Source of the DNA: Deltaproteobacteria bacterium
Lineage (GTDB): Bacteria; Desulfobacterota; Desulfomonilia; UBA1062
Assembly: GCA_018433775.1 (NCBI GenBank)
Contig: JAHDQN010000008.1
Coordinates: forward strand, 62,001-126,000
Reading direction: 5' to 3'
DNA: 64,000 bases
In this document: positions 25,782 to 34,846 of the stretch, piece after piece
Layout of the letters: every line of letters starts with the position of its first letter
Position numbering within the stretch: the stretch's first letter is position 1
Notes under the pieces: generated by a model
Database searches by the model: none
What the model saw: only the letters and a program-made list of their open reading frames with translations
What the model was told of the DNA's origin: nothing
Made by a program: the position numbers and the translations under genes

Positions 25782-26738
25782 ATGAGGGTGGTATTTGTCA
25801 GCGATCTCCACGGGAACATGAAACTCTACCACGAGATGCTCGCGTATGCCCTTCAGAGCGGTGCCCGGTGCGTAGTCATCGGCGGCGACCTCCTGCCCAC
25901 GCGGCTCGATCACCTGTGGAAGCTGCTCCACGACACCGTGGACTTTGCCCCTGCCATCCACACCCAGCTCGAGTTCATCGACAGCTTCCTGGCGCCTCTG
26001 TTCACGGATTTCACCGCCCGTCATCCCGGCGTGTCGCTTCTGTACATACCCGGGAATCACGACTGGCACCGGGCGGTGGAGCACCTGAAAACGGCCGTGC
26101 CGGCAGCGGTGTACCTGCACGGCAGGACCGAGTCCATAGGCGGGGTCACCTTCACCGGATACGGCTGCACGAACGATTCTCCGTTCTGGGTCAAGGATTT
26201 CGTGCGCAGGGACCTGCACGAGAGCGGCTATGTCAGGAGCCGGCACCCCATGGTGAGCACGGAGAAGGGGGTCTCGCCCAGCAGGAAAGGCGCCTATGCG
26301 CTTCAGAGGCCGAGCATGGAAGAGGAGCTCTCGTCGCTTTCAACCGGCCACGGCGCGGGTGACGTCTGCGTGTTTCACTGTCCGCCCTTCGGCAGCGGGC
26401 TCGATACCCTCTACACCGGCAAACCGATCGGGTCGAAGGCCATCGCCCGGTTTATCGTCGAGCACGGACCCCTGGTGAGCCTGCACGGCCACATCCACGA
26501 GGCACCCTATATGAGCGGCTTTTATCACTGCACCATGGGCACGACCCTGGCGGTCAATCCGGGGCACCACCCGGGGAGGCTGCACGCCGTGACGTTCGAT
26601 ACGGACGACCCCGTGCAGAGCCTCACTCACCGCATTTTCGGCAGCGGATCCGTGAGCCGCGGCGGCTTTGCCGCAGCGGTCGATCGCCGGGCACGGCTGA
26701 TCAAGGGGTTCTTCATGAAGAAGGTCCTCGCTCAGTAG
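25782..26738 (+). CDS. Metallophosphoesterase
   Basis: A 318-residue cytoplasmic calcineurin-type phosphoesterase. Metal-site motifs run in order: FVSDLHGN (residues 5-12), VVIGGDLLP, YIPGNHDWH, CVFHCPPFG and LHGHIHEAP. Together they place the usual Asp, His, Asn and His ligands of a dinuclear site. An ~80-residue stretch between the third and fourth motifs (about 115-200) is longer than in minimal family members. The substrate is unknown; relatives act on nucleotides, proteins or phospholipids. ATG 25782 has GAGGAGG upstream; ATG 25755, nine codons earlier, is an alternative. It is divergent from the flavodoxin-like gene. Confidence 0.88.
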   Translation: MRVVFVSDLHGNMKLYHEMLAYALQSGARCVVIGGDLLPTRLDHLWKLLHDTVDFAPAIHTQLEFIDSFLAPLFTDFTARHPGVSLLYIPGNHDWHRAVEHLKTAVPAAVYLHGRTESIGGVTFTGYGCTNDSPFWVKDFVRRDLHESGYVRSRHPMVSTEKGVSPSRKGAYALQRPSMEEELSSLSTGHGAGDVCVFHCPPFGSGLDTLYTGKPIGSKAIARFIVEHGPLVSLHGHIHEAPYMSGFYHCTMGTTLAVNPGHHPGRLHAVTFDTDDPVQSLTHRIFGSGSVSRGGFAAAVDRRARLIKGFFMKKVLAQ

Positions 26739-26760
26739 CGTCGGGCACCCCTCTTTCCTG

Positions 26761-27186
26761 TCAGTGACGGACGATGATGGTATCTTCCGCGGGCACTATC
26801 CAGCCGAAATAACCGCCCAGGAGCGCGGTAACCAGGTGGAGCACCACATCCGAGCCATAGAGCGGGATCAGGCCGAAGGCGGTTCTCAGGACCGGGATGA
26901 TTCCCATCACGAACAGCACGCCGAATATGATGGCGATGGCCCGGGCGAAAACCCGTGATGACGCGAAGTTCCGGTAGGCGACAATACCCCAGATCCCCAC
27001 GCCCAGGTGGACCAGGGTGTGGAGGATGTTCACCGGGAATATGCCCAGCAGGCTTCCCTTGAGAAAATCCACGAACACGTTCGGCTCTTCGACAGGTATG
27101 GCCTGGAGCAGCGGGGGGAACAACCCCAGCACGCCTACGATCACATAGAAGATACCCAGGATCAGGGCGAAGTACCGTGTAGACAT
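26761..27186 (-). CDS. DUF4383 family membrane protein
   Basis: A 141-residue integral membrane protein with four hydrophobic segments. The start STRYFALILGIFYVIVGVLG and the central PVNILHTLVHLGVGIWGI match the DUF4383 pattern, where a conserved N-x-x-H-x-x-V/L-H segment sits between helices 1 and 2. Family members are small four-helix proteins of unknown function, often near stress or redox genes. ATG 27186 is preceded by AAGGAGGAAGAA, an excellent site. It is convergent with the metallophosphoesterase gene and divergent from the SDR gene. Confidence 0.82.
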   Translation of the reverse strand: MSTRYFALILGIFYVIVGVLGLFPPLLQAIPVEEPNVFVDFLKGSLLGIFPVNILHTLVHLGVGIWGIVAYRNFASSRVFARAIAIIFGVLFVMGIIPVLRTAFGLIPLYGSDVVLHLVTALLGGYFGWIVPAEDTIIVRH

Positions 27187-27456
27187 TTCTTCCTCCTTCT
27201 TATCCCGGATGAATGACTTCTTTGACAAACTCCCGACATTTACCGACAGTCTGTTTATGCCGGATGATCTCCTGGATGCTTTCAATTAAGAATACTTTTC
27301 ACAGACCGCCTCTCAATGGCCGAGTACATCCTTTGACAACGCTGCAGGTCACATGCCCTCTGGGTGTATTCCGGCCGGGCTCCATCGGTGAGCGGCGGAA
27401 GGATTCCTTGAGGCGGCGACACCGGGATCTATGTATATCTTGTGAGGAGGATTGGT

Positions 27457-28212
27457 ATGGAGACGAGTATCGGCAGGGAAGAAAAAACCGCGGTCGTGAC
27501 CGGGGGTGCCCGGGGCATCGGCAGGGCCATTGCGGAAAGGCTCTTGCACGACGGATACCGGGTGCTGATCTTCGACGTGGAGCGGCAGACCGGGTCCAAG
27601 ACTGCCTCAGAGCTCGATGCCTCAGGCAGGACTGCATTCTATCACGTGGACGTGGGCGATGAGGCATCGGTCAGGGCCGCCTTCGAGGATATGCGGGGAA
27701 ACAGGCATGAGTCCATCGATGTGGTGGTAAACAATGCGGGCATCCCGCGCCCATACGGTGACCCTATCCAGCGCCTCGACATCGCGCGGTGGAACCTCTA
27801 TCTTGCCGTCAACCTCACCTCTGTGGTGTTGACAACCAAGTATGCGCACCCCCTGTTCCGCGGGGGCAGAGGCGTGATCGTCAACATCGCCTCCACGCGC
27901 TTTCTCCAGTCGGAACGGAACACCTTTGCATACACGGCGTCCAAAGGGGGCATGGTCTCGCTCACGCACAGTCTCGCTGTCAGCCTGGGGCCGGATATCC
28001 GGGTAAACTGCGTCAGCCCCGGTTGGATCCACACCCGTGACGATCCCCTGTCGCCTGAGGATCACTCCCAGCACCCCGCAGGCAGGGTTGGGAAACCGGA
28101 AGACATCGCATCCCTCGTTTCCTGGCTGGTCTCCGACCAGGCCGGTTTCGTCACGGGCCAGAACTTTATCGCAGACGGAGGCATGACCCGAAAAATGATC
28201 TACGCCGACTGA
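27457..28212 (+). CDS. Short-chain dehydrogenase/reductase
   Basis: A 251-residue classical SDR oxidoreductase. The nucleotide loop is TGGARGIG (about residues 15-22), the structural NNAG motif follows (VVVNNAGIP), and the catalytic residues lie in NIAST and FAYTASKGG (YxxxK). PGWIHT and a C-terminal GQNFIADGGMTRKM also match. An acidic residue after the second strand (FDVERQ) suggests NAD rather than NADP. The substrate is unknown. ATG 27457 follows GAGGAGG. It is followed directly by two copies of a dispersed repeat core. Confidence 0.92.
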   Translation: METSIGREEKTAVVTGGARGIGRAIAERLLHDGYRVLIFDVERQTGSKTASELDASGRTAFYHVDVGDEASVRAAFEDMRGNRHESIDVVVNNAGIPRPYGDPIQRLDIARWNLYLAVNLTSVVLTTKYAHPLFRGGRGVIVNIASTRFLQSERNTFAYTASKGGMVSLTHSLAVSLGPDIRVNCVSPGWIHTRDDPLSPEDHSQHPAGRVGKPEDIASLVSWLVSDQAGFVTGQNFIADGGMTRKMIYAD

Positions 28213-28219
28213 CCCTTTC

Positions 28220-28238
28220 GGGGACGGGTTCACATTTC
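28220..28238. repeat. Dispersed repeat core, copy 2
   Basis: An exact match to the 19-base core at 1899-1917, lying 8 bp beyond the SDR stop codon. Confidence 0.65.
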
Positions 28239-28286
28239 CCGCCCTCCGGGCCACGGGCCGGGCCTTGATCCGTCACGAGTTTTTAA

Positions 28287-28305
28287 GGGACGAGTTCACA
28301 TTTCC
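28287..28305. repeat. Dispersed repeat core, copy 3 (diverged)
   Basis: GGGACGAGTTCACATTTCC, one change within the shared core of copies 1 and 2. It is in the same orientation as copy 2 and starts 67 bp after it. Repeated cores this close together are typical of extragenic repeat clusters. Confidence 0.55.
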
Positions 28306-28475
28306 CTCTCCCCGACCCTCCGTGGCGAGTTCTGATCGGCACCGAGCGGGTGATCGATCATGGCCCTTCCGGCTCGTTTTCCAGAAAGAGCGGATTCATC
28401 CGCTCCCTCTCATCCTTGAGATATCCTTTGAACTTCGGTATTGCACTCGCCCGGCGACTGGAATAATGTGCGCCC

Positions 28476-29702
28476 ATGGCGCAGGCAGTGGTGACTGTCT
28501 TCATCGTGGTGTACATCGGTATGCTGCTGGGAAGGCTCCCGCGACTTCAGCTCGATCGGACCGGAGTGGCCCTGCTGGGTGCCATCGCTCTCATCGCGGG
28601 GGGCGCCCTGAGCCTGAGCCAGGCTGCAAAATCCATCGACCTCTCCACGATCACCCTGCTGTTCGCCTTCATGGTGATCTCCGCGCAGCTGCGTCTGGGA
28701 GGGTTCTATACCCGGACCGCGGAGGCTGTGACCTCTCTGAAGACCTCGCCTTCCCTGCTCCTGGCCGCGGTCATACTCCTCACCGGCGTGCTCTCGGCGG
28801 TGTTCATGAACGACATCGTCTGCCTTGCGCTGCCGCCTGTTCTCATTCAGACCTGCAGACGCCGCAGGCTCGACCCGGTGCCCTATCTCCTGGCGGTTGC
28901 ATGCGCGGCCAATGTCGGTTCCGCCGCCACGCTCATCGGAAACCCGCAGAACATCCTCATCGGCCAGACCCTGGGCCTCTCTTTTTCCGGCTATCTCCTC
29001 ATGGCCGGTATCCCCTCGCTCCTGGGCCTGGCGATCATCTGGGCGGTCATCACCTGGCAATACCGTACGAGGTGGCACAACGGAGAAGGCTGCCCGGAGG
29101 AGCTCCCCGGCGAGCTCCAACCGTGGAACGGCTGGGAGTCGTTCAAGGCCCTGTCCATAGCCGGACTGCTCTTCGTCATCTTTCTCTTCACCGGCCTGCC
29201 GAGGGACATCGCGGCGCTGGCGGCCGCGGGCCTTCTCCTCATGAGCCGCAAGCTGCATTCACGCACCATGCTGGGCCTGGTCGACTGGCAGGTCCTGGTG
29301 CTCTTTTGCGGGCTCTTCGTCGTCAACCACGCCCTCGCCCGGACCGGGGTGCCCGAGCTGGTGGTGAGCGAGATGCTCGGGCACGGAATCGATCTCGAAC
29401 ATCCGGGATGGCTCTTTTCCATCACGGTCCTGCTCAGCAACGCCGTATCCAACGTCCCCGCCGCCATGCTCCTGCTGCCCGTTGCGAGCCACCCCCTTGC
29501 CGGGCCTGTCCTGGCGCTGAGCAGCACCTTTGCAGGCAACCTCCTGATCGTCGGCAGCATCGCGAACATCATCGTGGTGGAATCAGCGGCTGCTCACGGT
29601 ATCCGCATCAGCTGGCGCAATCATGCCCCCACGGGAGTCATCGTCACGGTGCTGACCCTTGCTGTCGCAGCCCTGACCCTGTGGCTCTGGTCTTCCATAT
29701 AA
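28476..29702 (+). CDS. ArsB/NhaD-superfamily anion transporter (SLC13/CitMHS-like)
   Basis: A 408-residue inner-membrane transporter with about eleven hydrophobic helices. Family signatures are GSAATLIGNPQNILIGQT in the first half and LLSNAVSNVPAAMLLLP in the second, the two hairpin motifs of the ion transporter (IT) superfamily. FMNDIVCLALPPVL is also typical. Relatives carry arsenite, sodium, citrate, dicarboxylates or sulfate; the substrate cannot be assigned. ATG 28476 has only a weak ribosome site. It follows a gap containing two repeat cores and precedes the DEAD-box helicase gene by 167 nt. Confidence 0.88.
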   Translation: MAQAVVTVFIVVYIGMLLGRLPRLQLDRTGVALLGAIALIAGGALSLSQAAKSIDLSTITLLFAFMVISAQLRLGGFYTRTAEAVTSLKTSPSLLLAAVILLTGVLSAVFMNDIVCLALPPVLIQTCRRRRLDPVPYLLAVACAANVGSAATLIGNPQNILIGQTLGLSFSGYLLMAGIPSLLGLAIIWAVITWQYRTRWHNGEGCPEELPGELQPWNGWESFKALSIAGLLFVIFLFTGLPRDIAALAAAGLLLMSRKLHSRTMLGLVDWQVLVLFCGLFVVNHALARTGVPELVVSEMLGHGIDLEHPGWLFSITVLLSNAVSNVPAAMLLLPVASHPLAGPVLALSSTFAGNLLIVGSIANIIVVESAAAHGIRISWRNHAPTGVIVTVLTLAVAALTLWLWSSI

Positions 29703-29713
29703 ACACACTACAG

Positions 29714-29734
29714 ACGGGTTTTGAAAACCCCCGT
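29714..29734 (+). terminator. Possible weak terminator hairpin after the anion transporter
   Basis: A GGGTTTT-G-AAAACCC stem (29716-29730), extendable by ACG/CGT pairs with a bulge, lies 14 nt after the stop. The T7 run at 29750-29756 is about 16 nt further on, so termination would be inefficient. Confidence 0.35.
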
Positions 29735-29759
29735 GCCGCCTCTATGCTGTTTTTTTGAC

Positions 29760-29787
29760 TTGACATTCCAGCCGGATATGGTAATGT
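29760..29787 (+). promoter_or_regulatory. Promoter candidate for the DEAD-box helicase
   Basis: A perfect TTGACA (29760-29765), 16-bp spacer, then a weak TAATGT (29782-29787). The leader would be about 75 nt long. Confidence 0.35.
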
Positions 29788-29869
29788 TCCTGAACGAAAC
29801 AGAAAATTGTTCATGAAATCAGGTACAATTTGCCGATAGCAACTTAACATTTCCTACCAAGGAGTCTGA

Positions 29870-31081
29870 ATGCAATTTACCGAGTTACCACTTGACGAAC
29901 GGATTCTGCTCGGAATCCGCGACGCCGGCTTCACCGAATGCACACCGGTACAGGAAGCCACCTTCAAACACAGTCTGACCGGAATCGATGTGTGCGCCCA
30001 GTCCCAGACCGGGACCGGAAAGACTGCAGCGTTTCTCATCACCATCTTCCAGACCCTGCGCCATCTCAAGGGAAAGAAGGCACTCATCATCGTCCCCACC
30101 CGCGAGCTCGCCACCCAGGTGGAAAAGGAGGCGGAGCTTCTGGGAGCGCACCTCGACTACAAAGTCGCCTGCATCTACGGGGGCGTGGGGTACAAGACCC
30201 AGGAGCGGCAGCTCAAGGAGGGCGCGACGATCATCGTGGGCACCCCTGGCAGGCTCCTGGACTTTCACCAGTCCCGCCGGCTGAATTTCCGGGATGTGGG
30301 CATTGTCGTGATCGACGAGGCTGACCGCCTCTTCGACATGGGGTTCATCCCCGACCTGAGGAAGATGCTCCGCGCCATGCCTCCTGCGGACAAGCGCCAG
30401 ACCATGCTCTTCAGCGCGACCTTGAGCTTCCTGGTCAAGGAGCTCGCCTGGCGGTTCATGAACGAGCCTGCCGAGGTCGAGATCGCCCCGGAGCACCTCA
30501 CCGTGGACACGGTCACCCAGGAGCTCTATCACGTGAGCAATGAAGAGAAGTTTCCTCTCCTCCTGGGGGTCCTGGCGCAGGAGCAACCGAAGAACTGCCT
30601 GATCTTCACCAACATGAAGCAGACCACGGTCGATATCGCGCGCCGGCTCAAGCGAAACGGGCTGGACTGCGACTTCATCACCGGCGATCTCCCGCAGAAG
30701 GAGCGGCTCAAGGTGATCGAGGGCATCAAGTCGGGCAGGATCCGTCTCCTGGTGGCAACGAACGTCGCCTCCCGCGGCCTGCACGTGGACGACCTCGATC
30801 TGGTCATCAACTACGACCTGCCGGAAGACTGCGAGGACTATGTCCACCGGATCGGCAGGACCGCCCGGGCGGGCAAACAGGGAAAGGCCGTGTCACTGGC
30901 CTGCGAACGCTATGTCTACGCCCTGGAGTCCATCGAGAAATACCTCGGCATGAAAATTCCTGTCATCTGGCCGGAAGAGAGCATATATGCCGAGGACAAA
31001 AGCAGAGCGCAGAGACCCTCCCGAGGCCACCGCAGGAGATTCCGCTCACGGGAGAAGAAGGCCGCGCACGCATCGCGCTAG
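29870..31081 (+). CDS. DEAD-box ATP-dependent RNA helicase
   Basis: A 403-residue RNA helicase of the RhlE/RhlB-like group. Motifs in order: Q motif FTECTPVQEATF, Walker A AQSQTGTGKTAAF, PTRELATQ, TPGRLLDF, DEADRLFDMGF, SAT (LFSAT), then in the second RecA domain LIFTNMKQT, LVATNVASRGLHV and YVHRIGRTARAG. The C-terminal ~40 residues are strongly basic and arginine-rich (RPSRGHRRRFRSREKK), as in helicases that act on ribosomal RNA or on mRNA decay. ATG 29870 follows AAGGAGTCTGA. The gene stands alone with a promoter candidate and fairly long leader, which in relatives can serve cold control; that is inference. Confidence 0.95.
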   Translation: MQFTELPLDERILLGIRDAGFTECTPVQEATFKHSLTGIDVCAQSQTGTGKTAAFLITIFQTLRHLKGKKALIIVPTRELATQVEKEAELLGAHLDYKVACIYGGVGYKTQERQLKEGATIIVGTPGRLLDFHQSRRLNFRDVGIVVIDEADRLFDMGFIPDLRKMLRAMPPADKRQTMLFSATLSFLVKELAWRFMNEPAEVEIAPEHLTVDTVTQELYHVSNEEKFPLLLGVLAQEQPKNCLIFTNMKQTTVDIARRLKRNGLDCDFITGDLPQKERLKVIEGIKSGRIRLLVATNVASRGLHVDDLDLVINYDLPEDCEDYVHRIGRTARAGKQGKAVSLACERYVYALESIEKYLGMKIPVIWPEESIYAEDKSRAQRPSRGHRRRFRSREKKAAHASR

Positions 31082-31095
31082 GCGCATGGCCCTGT

Positions 31096-31161
31096 CCGGC
31101 CGGGCCTTACCCGGCCGGCACCCTGATGTGATCCACGCACCCCGTTGAAAAAGCGGGGTGC
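31096..31161. repeat. Two GC-rich hairpins between convergent genes
   Basis: A perfect 9-bp stem CCGGCCGGG / CCCGGCCGG with a 5-nt loop (31096-31118) is followed by an 8-bp stem GCACCCCG / CGGGGTGC with a 9-nt loop (31137-31161). Neither has a T tract, so they may slow or end transcription between the convergent genes only with other factors. Confidence 0.5.
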
Positions 31162-31346
31162 CCAATACACCGCTTCCCATCACTTTTTCCGTTCCATCCG
31201 CCCTTGCGGTTCGTCTGTCTTCTCCGGCAACAGGCCCCGGCACATCCGGTTCGTTCATCAGGATGCGAACGTTCCTTTCCCGGAGAGGTAGTCCCGCCCG
31301 GTCCCGCTCATAACCGTGGGCTTTCACCATGCCCGCTTGTTTGAAG

Positions 31347-32408
31347 TCACTGCCTGACAACGAGCAGGTGAGATATCCCCCAGATGCTCCTGTCGATAAA
31401 GTAGTCGTCGGTGCAGGCGAGCATCATGCCCCCCGTGCGGGGAGAGCCTTCCACGGTGTCGATCAGGATCATCTCATTGCCGCTCGGTGTGGCGAAAATC
31501 TCCCTTCCGGAAAACAGGCACCGGTACCCGTCGCAGGATACGAACAGAAACAGGTCGTCATGACAGAACCCGGGGATATTCCTTTCGATGAAAGAACCGA
31601 GATCGTAGCCTTCCACGGTCGATATGCCCTTGAAGCCCTGCCCGTGACCCACCTTGACCCACGTGGCAAGGGGCGCACGCGCGACATCCTGAAAGCGCGC
31701 GGCATAGGTCTTTTCGCCATCGATGATCGTTATTGCATCGGGCGTGCATTCGAACCCCCTCCTGCGCGGAGGAAGCCGTTCCTCGCCTACATCGGGCACC
31801 GAGAAAACGATGGAGGTCACGTTGTCGAGGTACCTGGCCGTGTCGGCATCCCGGGGCGCAATGAGCCGGAGCCCTGCAAGAGGGTCTTTTCGCGTGTTGA
31901 GGGTATAGCTTTGAGGGTCCTTGGTGGGCAGCAGCTCTTCCCGGTGGAATGCCAGGGTGACGGGCGAATCGTCGTCAGCCATGAGGATTTCTCCGTAGCT
32001 GAACACCGCTTTCTCCCCGGAACCTGACACAAAGGTGACGAGAAAATCCGTGGGAAAGTCCCTGGGCGAACCCTCGGGGAACGACGGGGCCACCCCTTCG
32101 AGGATATTGAAGACAGGTATTCCCACGTAGATATATGCACCCTGGAAATCGCCCCGGGTTGAGATTTCCCTTGTCCGTGTCCTCGTGGTGGCAAAGGCCC
32201 GCAGGCTGGACGTCGAGAACCGGTAGGGCTGCTTCACCCTCCCGGTGATCTCGAGCCCGATACCGCCGGGCACAGTCCGGACCGTGGCGAGCGGTGTGGC
32301 GCCCGTGACCGTGACTGCGTTGTAATAATCGTGATGGGTGGTCCGGTAAACGATGAATACCGCGACCGCCAGCGCCATGATGTAGACGACACCGTGCCAT
32401 ATCTTCAT
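31347..32408 (-). CDS. Membrane-anchored periplasmic protein with two similar domains
   Basis: A 353-residue protein with one N-terminal membrane helix (WHGVVYIMALAVAVFIVYRT), the rest predicted periplasmic. Two halves share a pattern: FLVTFVSGSGEKAVFSYGEI, then SPVTLAF and LRLIAPRDADTARYLDNVTS in the first; LFLFVSCDGYRCLFSGREIF, then NEMILIDTV and MMLACTDDYFIDRSIWGISH in the second. Both resemble the core of sulfite-oxidase-type molybdopterin-binding domains, but the cofactor-binding cysteine is not evident. I take this as a duplicated, possibly non-catalytic, version. ATG 32408 is preceded by AAAAGGGG. It is convergent with the helicase gene and has no obvious partner. Confidence 0.6.
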   Translation of the reverse strand: MKIWHGVVYIMALAVAVFIVYRTTHHDYYNAVTVTGATPLATVRTVPGGIGLEITGRVKQPYRFSTSSLRAFATTRTRTREISTRGDFQGAYIYVGIPVFNILEGVAPSFPEGSPRDFPTDFLVTFVSGSGEKAVFSYGEILMADDDSPVTLAFHREELLPTKDPQSYTLNTRKDPLAGLRLIAPRDADTARYLDNVTSIVFSVPDVGEERLPPRRRGFECTPDAITIIDGEKTYAARFQDVARAPLATWVKVGHGQGFKGISTVEGYDLGSFIERNIPGFCHDDLFLFVSCDGYRCLFSGREIFATPSGNEMILIDTVEGSPRTGGMMLACTDDYFIDRSIWGISHLLVVRQ

Positions 32409-32801
32409 TGGTAGCCCCTTTTCGTGATTATCCTCTGACGATCGTGACGATCACCTGATACGTTTTCAATTATATATGAAATAACATAAAGGCATAGATT
32501 GAACAATCATGGAGATCAGGAATAGATTTGTGCTTGATATTGCATATAACATGCTCCATACTTTCAGGCAAACAAGCCGTCTGAGGCGAAGGTTGCATCA
32601 GGGCGGCGGTAGTGAACGTCCGTATCGGTCGGATCGCTCTTTTATCTCGTATCCACCGGCCGTCCACGACCCCCTCTCCCCGGGGCATCGGGGCTCACGC
32701 CCGAGGGACTTTGAGAGGGTGGATCGAATATCCTGGATCACCCGGTCGTTTCGCGCCGGGCGCTCAAGAATGAAAAGACCAGACTCCCGCTGGAGGAAAC
32801 C
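32409..32801. other. Divergent intergenic region, AT-rich on the left
   Basis: The 393-bp gap has an AT-rich half (about 32455-32560) that could hold divergent promoters, and a GC-rich half. An open frame of 101 codons starting at 32509 lacks a ribosome site and any known motif, so it was not called as a gene. Confidence 0.45.
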
Positions 32802-33653
32802 GTGGAACCGATAACCGACTGGCTGCTTCTCTGGAGACAGATCGTTGAGGAGCATGAAAAATATCATAAAGACAGTTCTCTAAGAAAAAGGGATGTATGG
32901 AAGGACCGCGCGGCACGCTTTGACGAGAAGGTGAAGAAGCGCTGGGCCAGGCCTGATTCGAGCAGGAGCTTCGTCCTGGAAAAGCTCAGGGCGAACCCGG
33001 GAGCCACGGTCCTGGACATCGGCGCCGGGACCGGCGCGTGGACCTGCATCATGGCGCCTGATGCAGGCAGGGTGGTTGCCGTTGAGCCCTCGGAGTCCAT
33101 GGCGTCGATCCTGGAGCGGAACATCCGGGATCTGGGGTTGCACAACGTGGATATCATCCGGGAACCCTGGCCCGAGGCCGATGCAGGCTTGTGCGATTTC
33201 TCCCTGTGCTCGCACGCCATGTACGGCTATCCCGACTTCAGGAGGTTCATCTCGCGGATGGAGGAGGTGACAGAGAAGGCCTGTTTTCTCCTCATGAAGA
33301 TGCCTTCCGTCAACGGGGTCATGGCTGAGGCGGCCATGCGGGTCTGGGGCCATCCCTATGACAGTCCGAATTTTCAGATCGCCTATAACGCGCTGATGCA
33401 GATGGGCCTCTGCCCGAACGTGCTCATGGAGGACGCCGGAGAATGGGAACCCTGGACCCACAAAAGCATCGATGAGGCCCTCGAAGATGTCAGGCGCAGG
33501 CTCGGGCTGAAAGAAGACGATTCCCACGACAGCTTTCTCCGCAGTCTCCTGGAAAGGAGGCTCGAACTCACCGGAGGCAGGTACGTATGGCCCAGGGGCG
33601 TGCGAACCGCCCTGGTATACTGGGATATGGGCAAGGGGTCCTGCATGAAATAG
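32802..33653 (+). CDS. Class I SAM-dependent methyltransferase
   Basis: A 283-residue methyltransferase. The SAM-binding motif I is VLDIGAGTGAWTCIMAP (residues ~70-86), followed by the acidic VVAVEPSESM and motif IV-like CDFSLCSHAMYGYPDF. The N-terminal 55 residues are helical and charged, with WARPDSSRSFVLEKL, and the C-terminal 90 residues form an extra region absent from minimal members. The substrate is unknown. GTG 32802 follows GGAGGAAACC, which fixes the start. No biosynthetic partner lies on the same strand. Confidence 0.88.
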   Translation: MEPITDWLLLWRQIVEEHEKYHKDSSLRKRDVWKDRAARFDEKVKKRWARPDSSRSFVLEKLRANPGATVLDIGAGTGAWTCIMAPDAGRVVAVEPSESMASILERNIRDLGLHNVDIIREPWPEADAGLCDFSLCSHAMYGYPDFRRFISRMEEVTEKACFLLMKMPSVNGVMAEAAMRVWGHPYDSPNFQIAYNALMQMGLCPNVLMEDAGEWEPWTHKSIDEALEDVRRRLGLKEDDSHDSFLRSLLERRLELTGGRYVWPRGVRTALVYWDMGKGSCMK

Positions 33654-33951
33654 GCATGCACCACGAGAGCATCGCCATTCAGTGTTCCATACCGTGGGGT
33701 GTAGAACAACGGTTTCTCAAAAACATGAAGACGAGAAAGGATCGTGTAAAACGCAATCAAATCGAATGCATGTAACATGAGAGCAACTCCAGGATCATTC
33801 CGTCGCCCGCTGTACATGTCTTCTAATCGCATTCCCTTTGGTGTACGGGGCGGCGCTGCCGCGCAAGCCCCCCTTCTCTGATGCGATCCTTTCCCGACGG
33901 ATGGCCATCCGCCGGGAACGAACAGAGGTTCATTCGACCGGGAGCCGGCAA

Positions 33952-34605
33952 TCACCGCCTGAGTGGAATGTCACCTTTCGTGAGCCAGGGCCTCTTGTCC
34001 GTGCCCACCCTTTTCGACGTCTCGGCCACGATCCAGTCAAAGGGAAGGTCCGCAAAGGTGCCGAACTTCTCCACATACTCGATGTACTTATCCCCGTTGA
34101 GGTCATGGCTCGGGAGCACAGCGTCGCTCCGGCCGTCCCAGCCGACCAACGGCACCCCGATCTTTTCGCACAGGGCGGAGTCGAAGGTCGGGGCAACGCT
34201 CACCCAGGTGCTGCCCAGCAGGAGCTGGGTATACCCGTGGCGGGGAAAGACATTGGTCCCCATGAGCCTGGCGGCCTTCTCGGGAACTTTGTGGTTTCTG
34301 ATCCGCGCAAAGGCCAGGCGTGACGGGATGCCTGCGGCCCGCGCGAGCGCGGCGAGCAGAACCGCCTTCTGGACGCAGTACCCCTTGCCCCACTCCAGGA
34401 TGCGCGAGGCCCTGAAGTCTTCCTTGAAGACCGAGATCATGTAGAGGTTGTAGGGGATGGCGTCGCGGACAAAGGTAAAGAGACTAAGCGCCTTTTCGTT
34501 CGCAGAGGTGCAGCCCCTGCTGAGCTCGCCTGCTTTTGCCATGATCTGTTCATGGTCGCAGTCGATGGTGTCTGTCGGGACAAGGTATGCTTCCTGATCA
34601 CTCAT
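33952..34605 (-). CDS. Transglutaminase-like cysteine protein
   Basis: A 217-residue protein with the transglutaminase/protease-like fold. The catalytic triad region is visible: Cys in WGKGYCVQKAVLLAALARAA, His in FPRHGYTQLLL and Asp in TFDSALCEK. The opening helix SANEKALSLFTFVRDAIPYN is also characteristic. Bacterial members are usually peptidases or amidases rather than cross-linkers. The start is ATG 34605 with AAAGGAAG upstream. Its first 8 bases overlap the end of the broken GMC oxidoreductase frame, so it was probably coupled to that gene before the gene decayed. Confidence 0.85.
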   Translation of the reverse strand: MSDQEAYLVPTDTIDCDHEQIMAKAGELSRGCTSANEKALSLFTFVRDAIPYNLYMISVFKEDFRASRILEWGKGYCVQKAVLLAALARAAGIPSRLAFARIRNHKVPEKAARLMGTNVFPRHGYTQLLLGSTWVSVAPTFDSALCEKIGVPLVGWDGRSDAVLPSHDLNGDKYIEYVEKFGTFADLPFDWIVAETSKRVGTDKRPWLTKGDIPLRR

Positions 34606-34846
34606 GCCTGTTCTTCCTTTCGTTCTTGGGTTGTTTTTTCTTCGGTGCTGCCGCACCGAGGAGCTTCCTGGCAAACCTTTTGCCCAGGGCGATCAGGGTC
34701 AGCACCGGGGGAATATCACCCGAGCGCGGCATGACGATGTTATCGCAGAAGAATAGGTTCTTTACATCGGTCATGAGATTCTCGTCCACTACCCGACCGC
34801 AACGACCTTTTCGTCCCGCGGGGTAAAGGCTTTGCGCAGGGTTCCT
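34598..34846 (-). pseudogene. C-terminal remnant of a GMC-type FAD-dependent oxidoreductase
   Basis: An 82-residue frame without a plausible start. It matches the C-terminal end of GMC-type oxidoreductases: LYPAGRKG, then GRVVDENLMTDVKNLFFCDN, then IVMPRSGDIPPVLTLIALGK. In intact relatives this segment holds the second FAD-contact strand and the C-terminal helix. The several hundred residues that should precede it, including the FAD-binding GxGxxG, are absent. Upstream in the same frame lies a TGA and then a 54-residue open frame. A lysine-rich tail ends the remnant, which overlaps the next gene by 8 bases. The gene was probably lost by internal deletion. Confidence 0.65.

Noticed and set aside
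32509-32814. 101-codon rightward open frame before the methyltransferase
   Set aside because: No ribosome site, no motif, and it overlaps the well-supported methyltransferase start in another frame.
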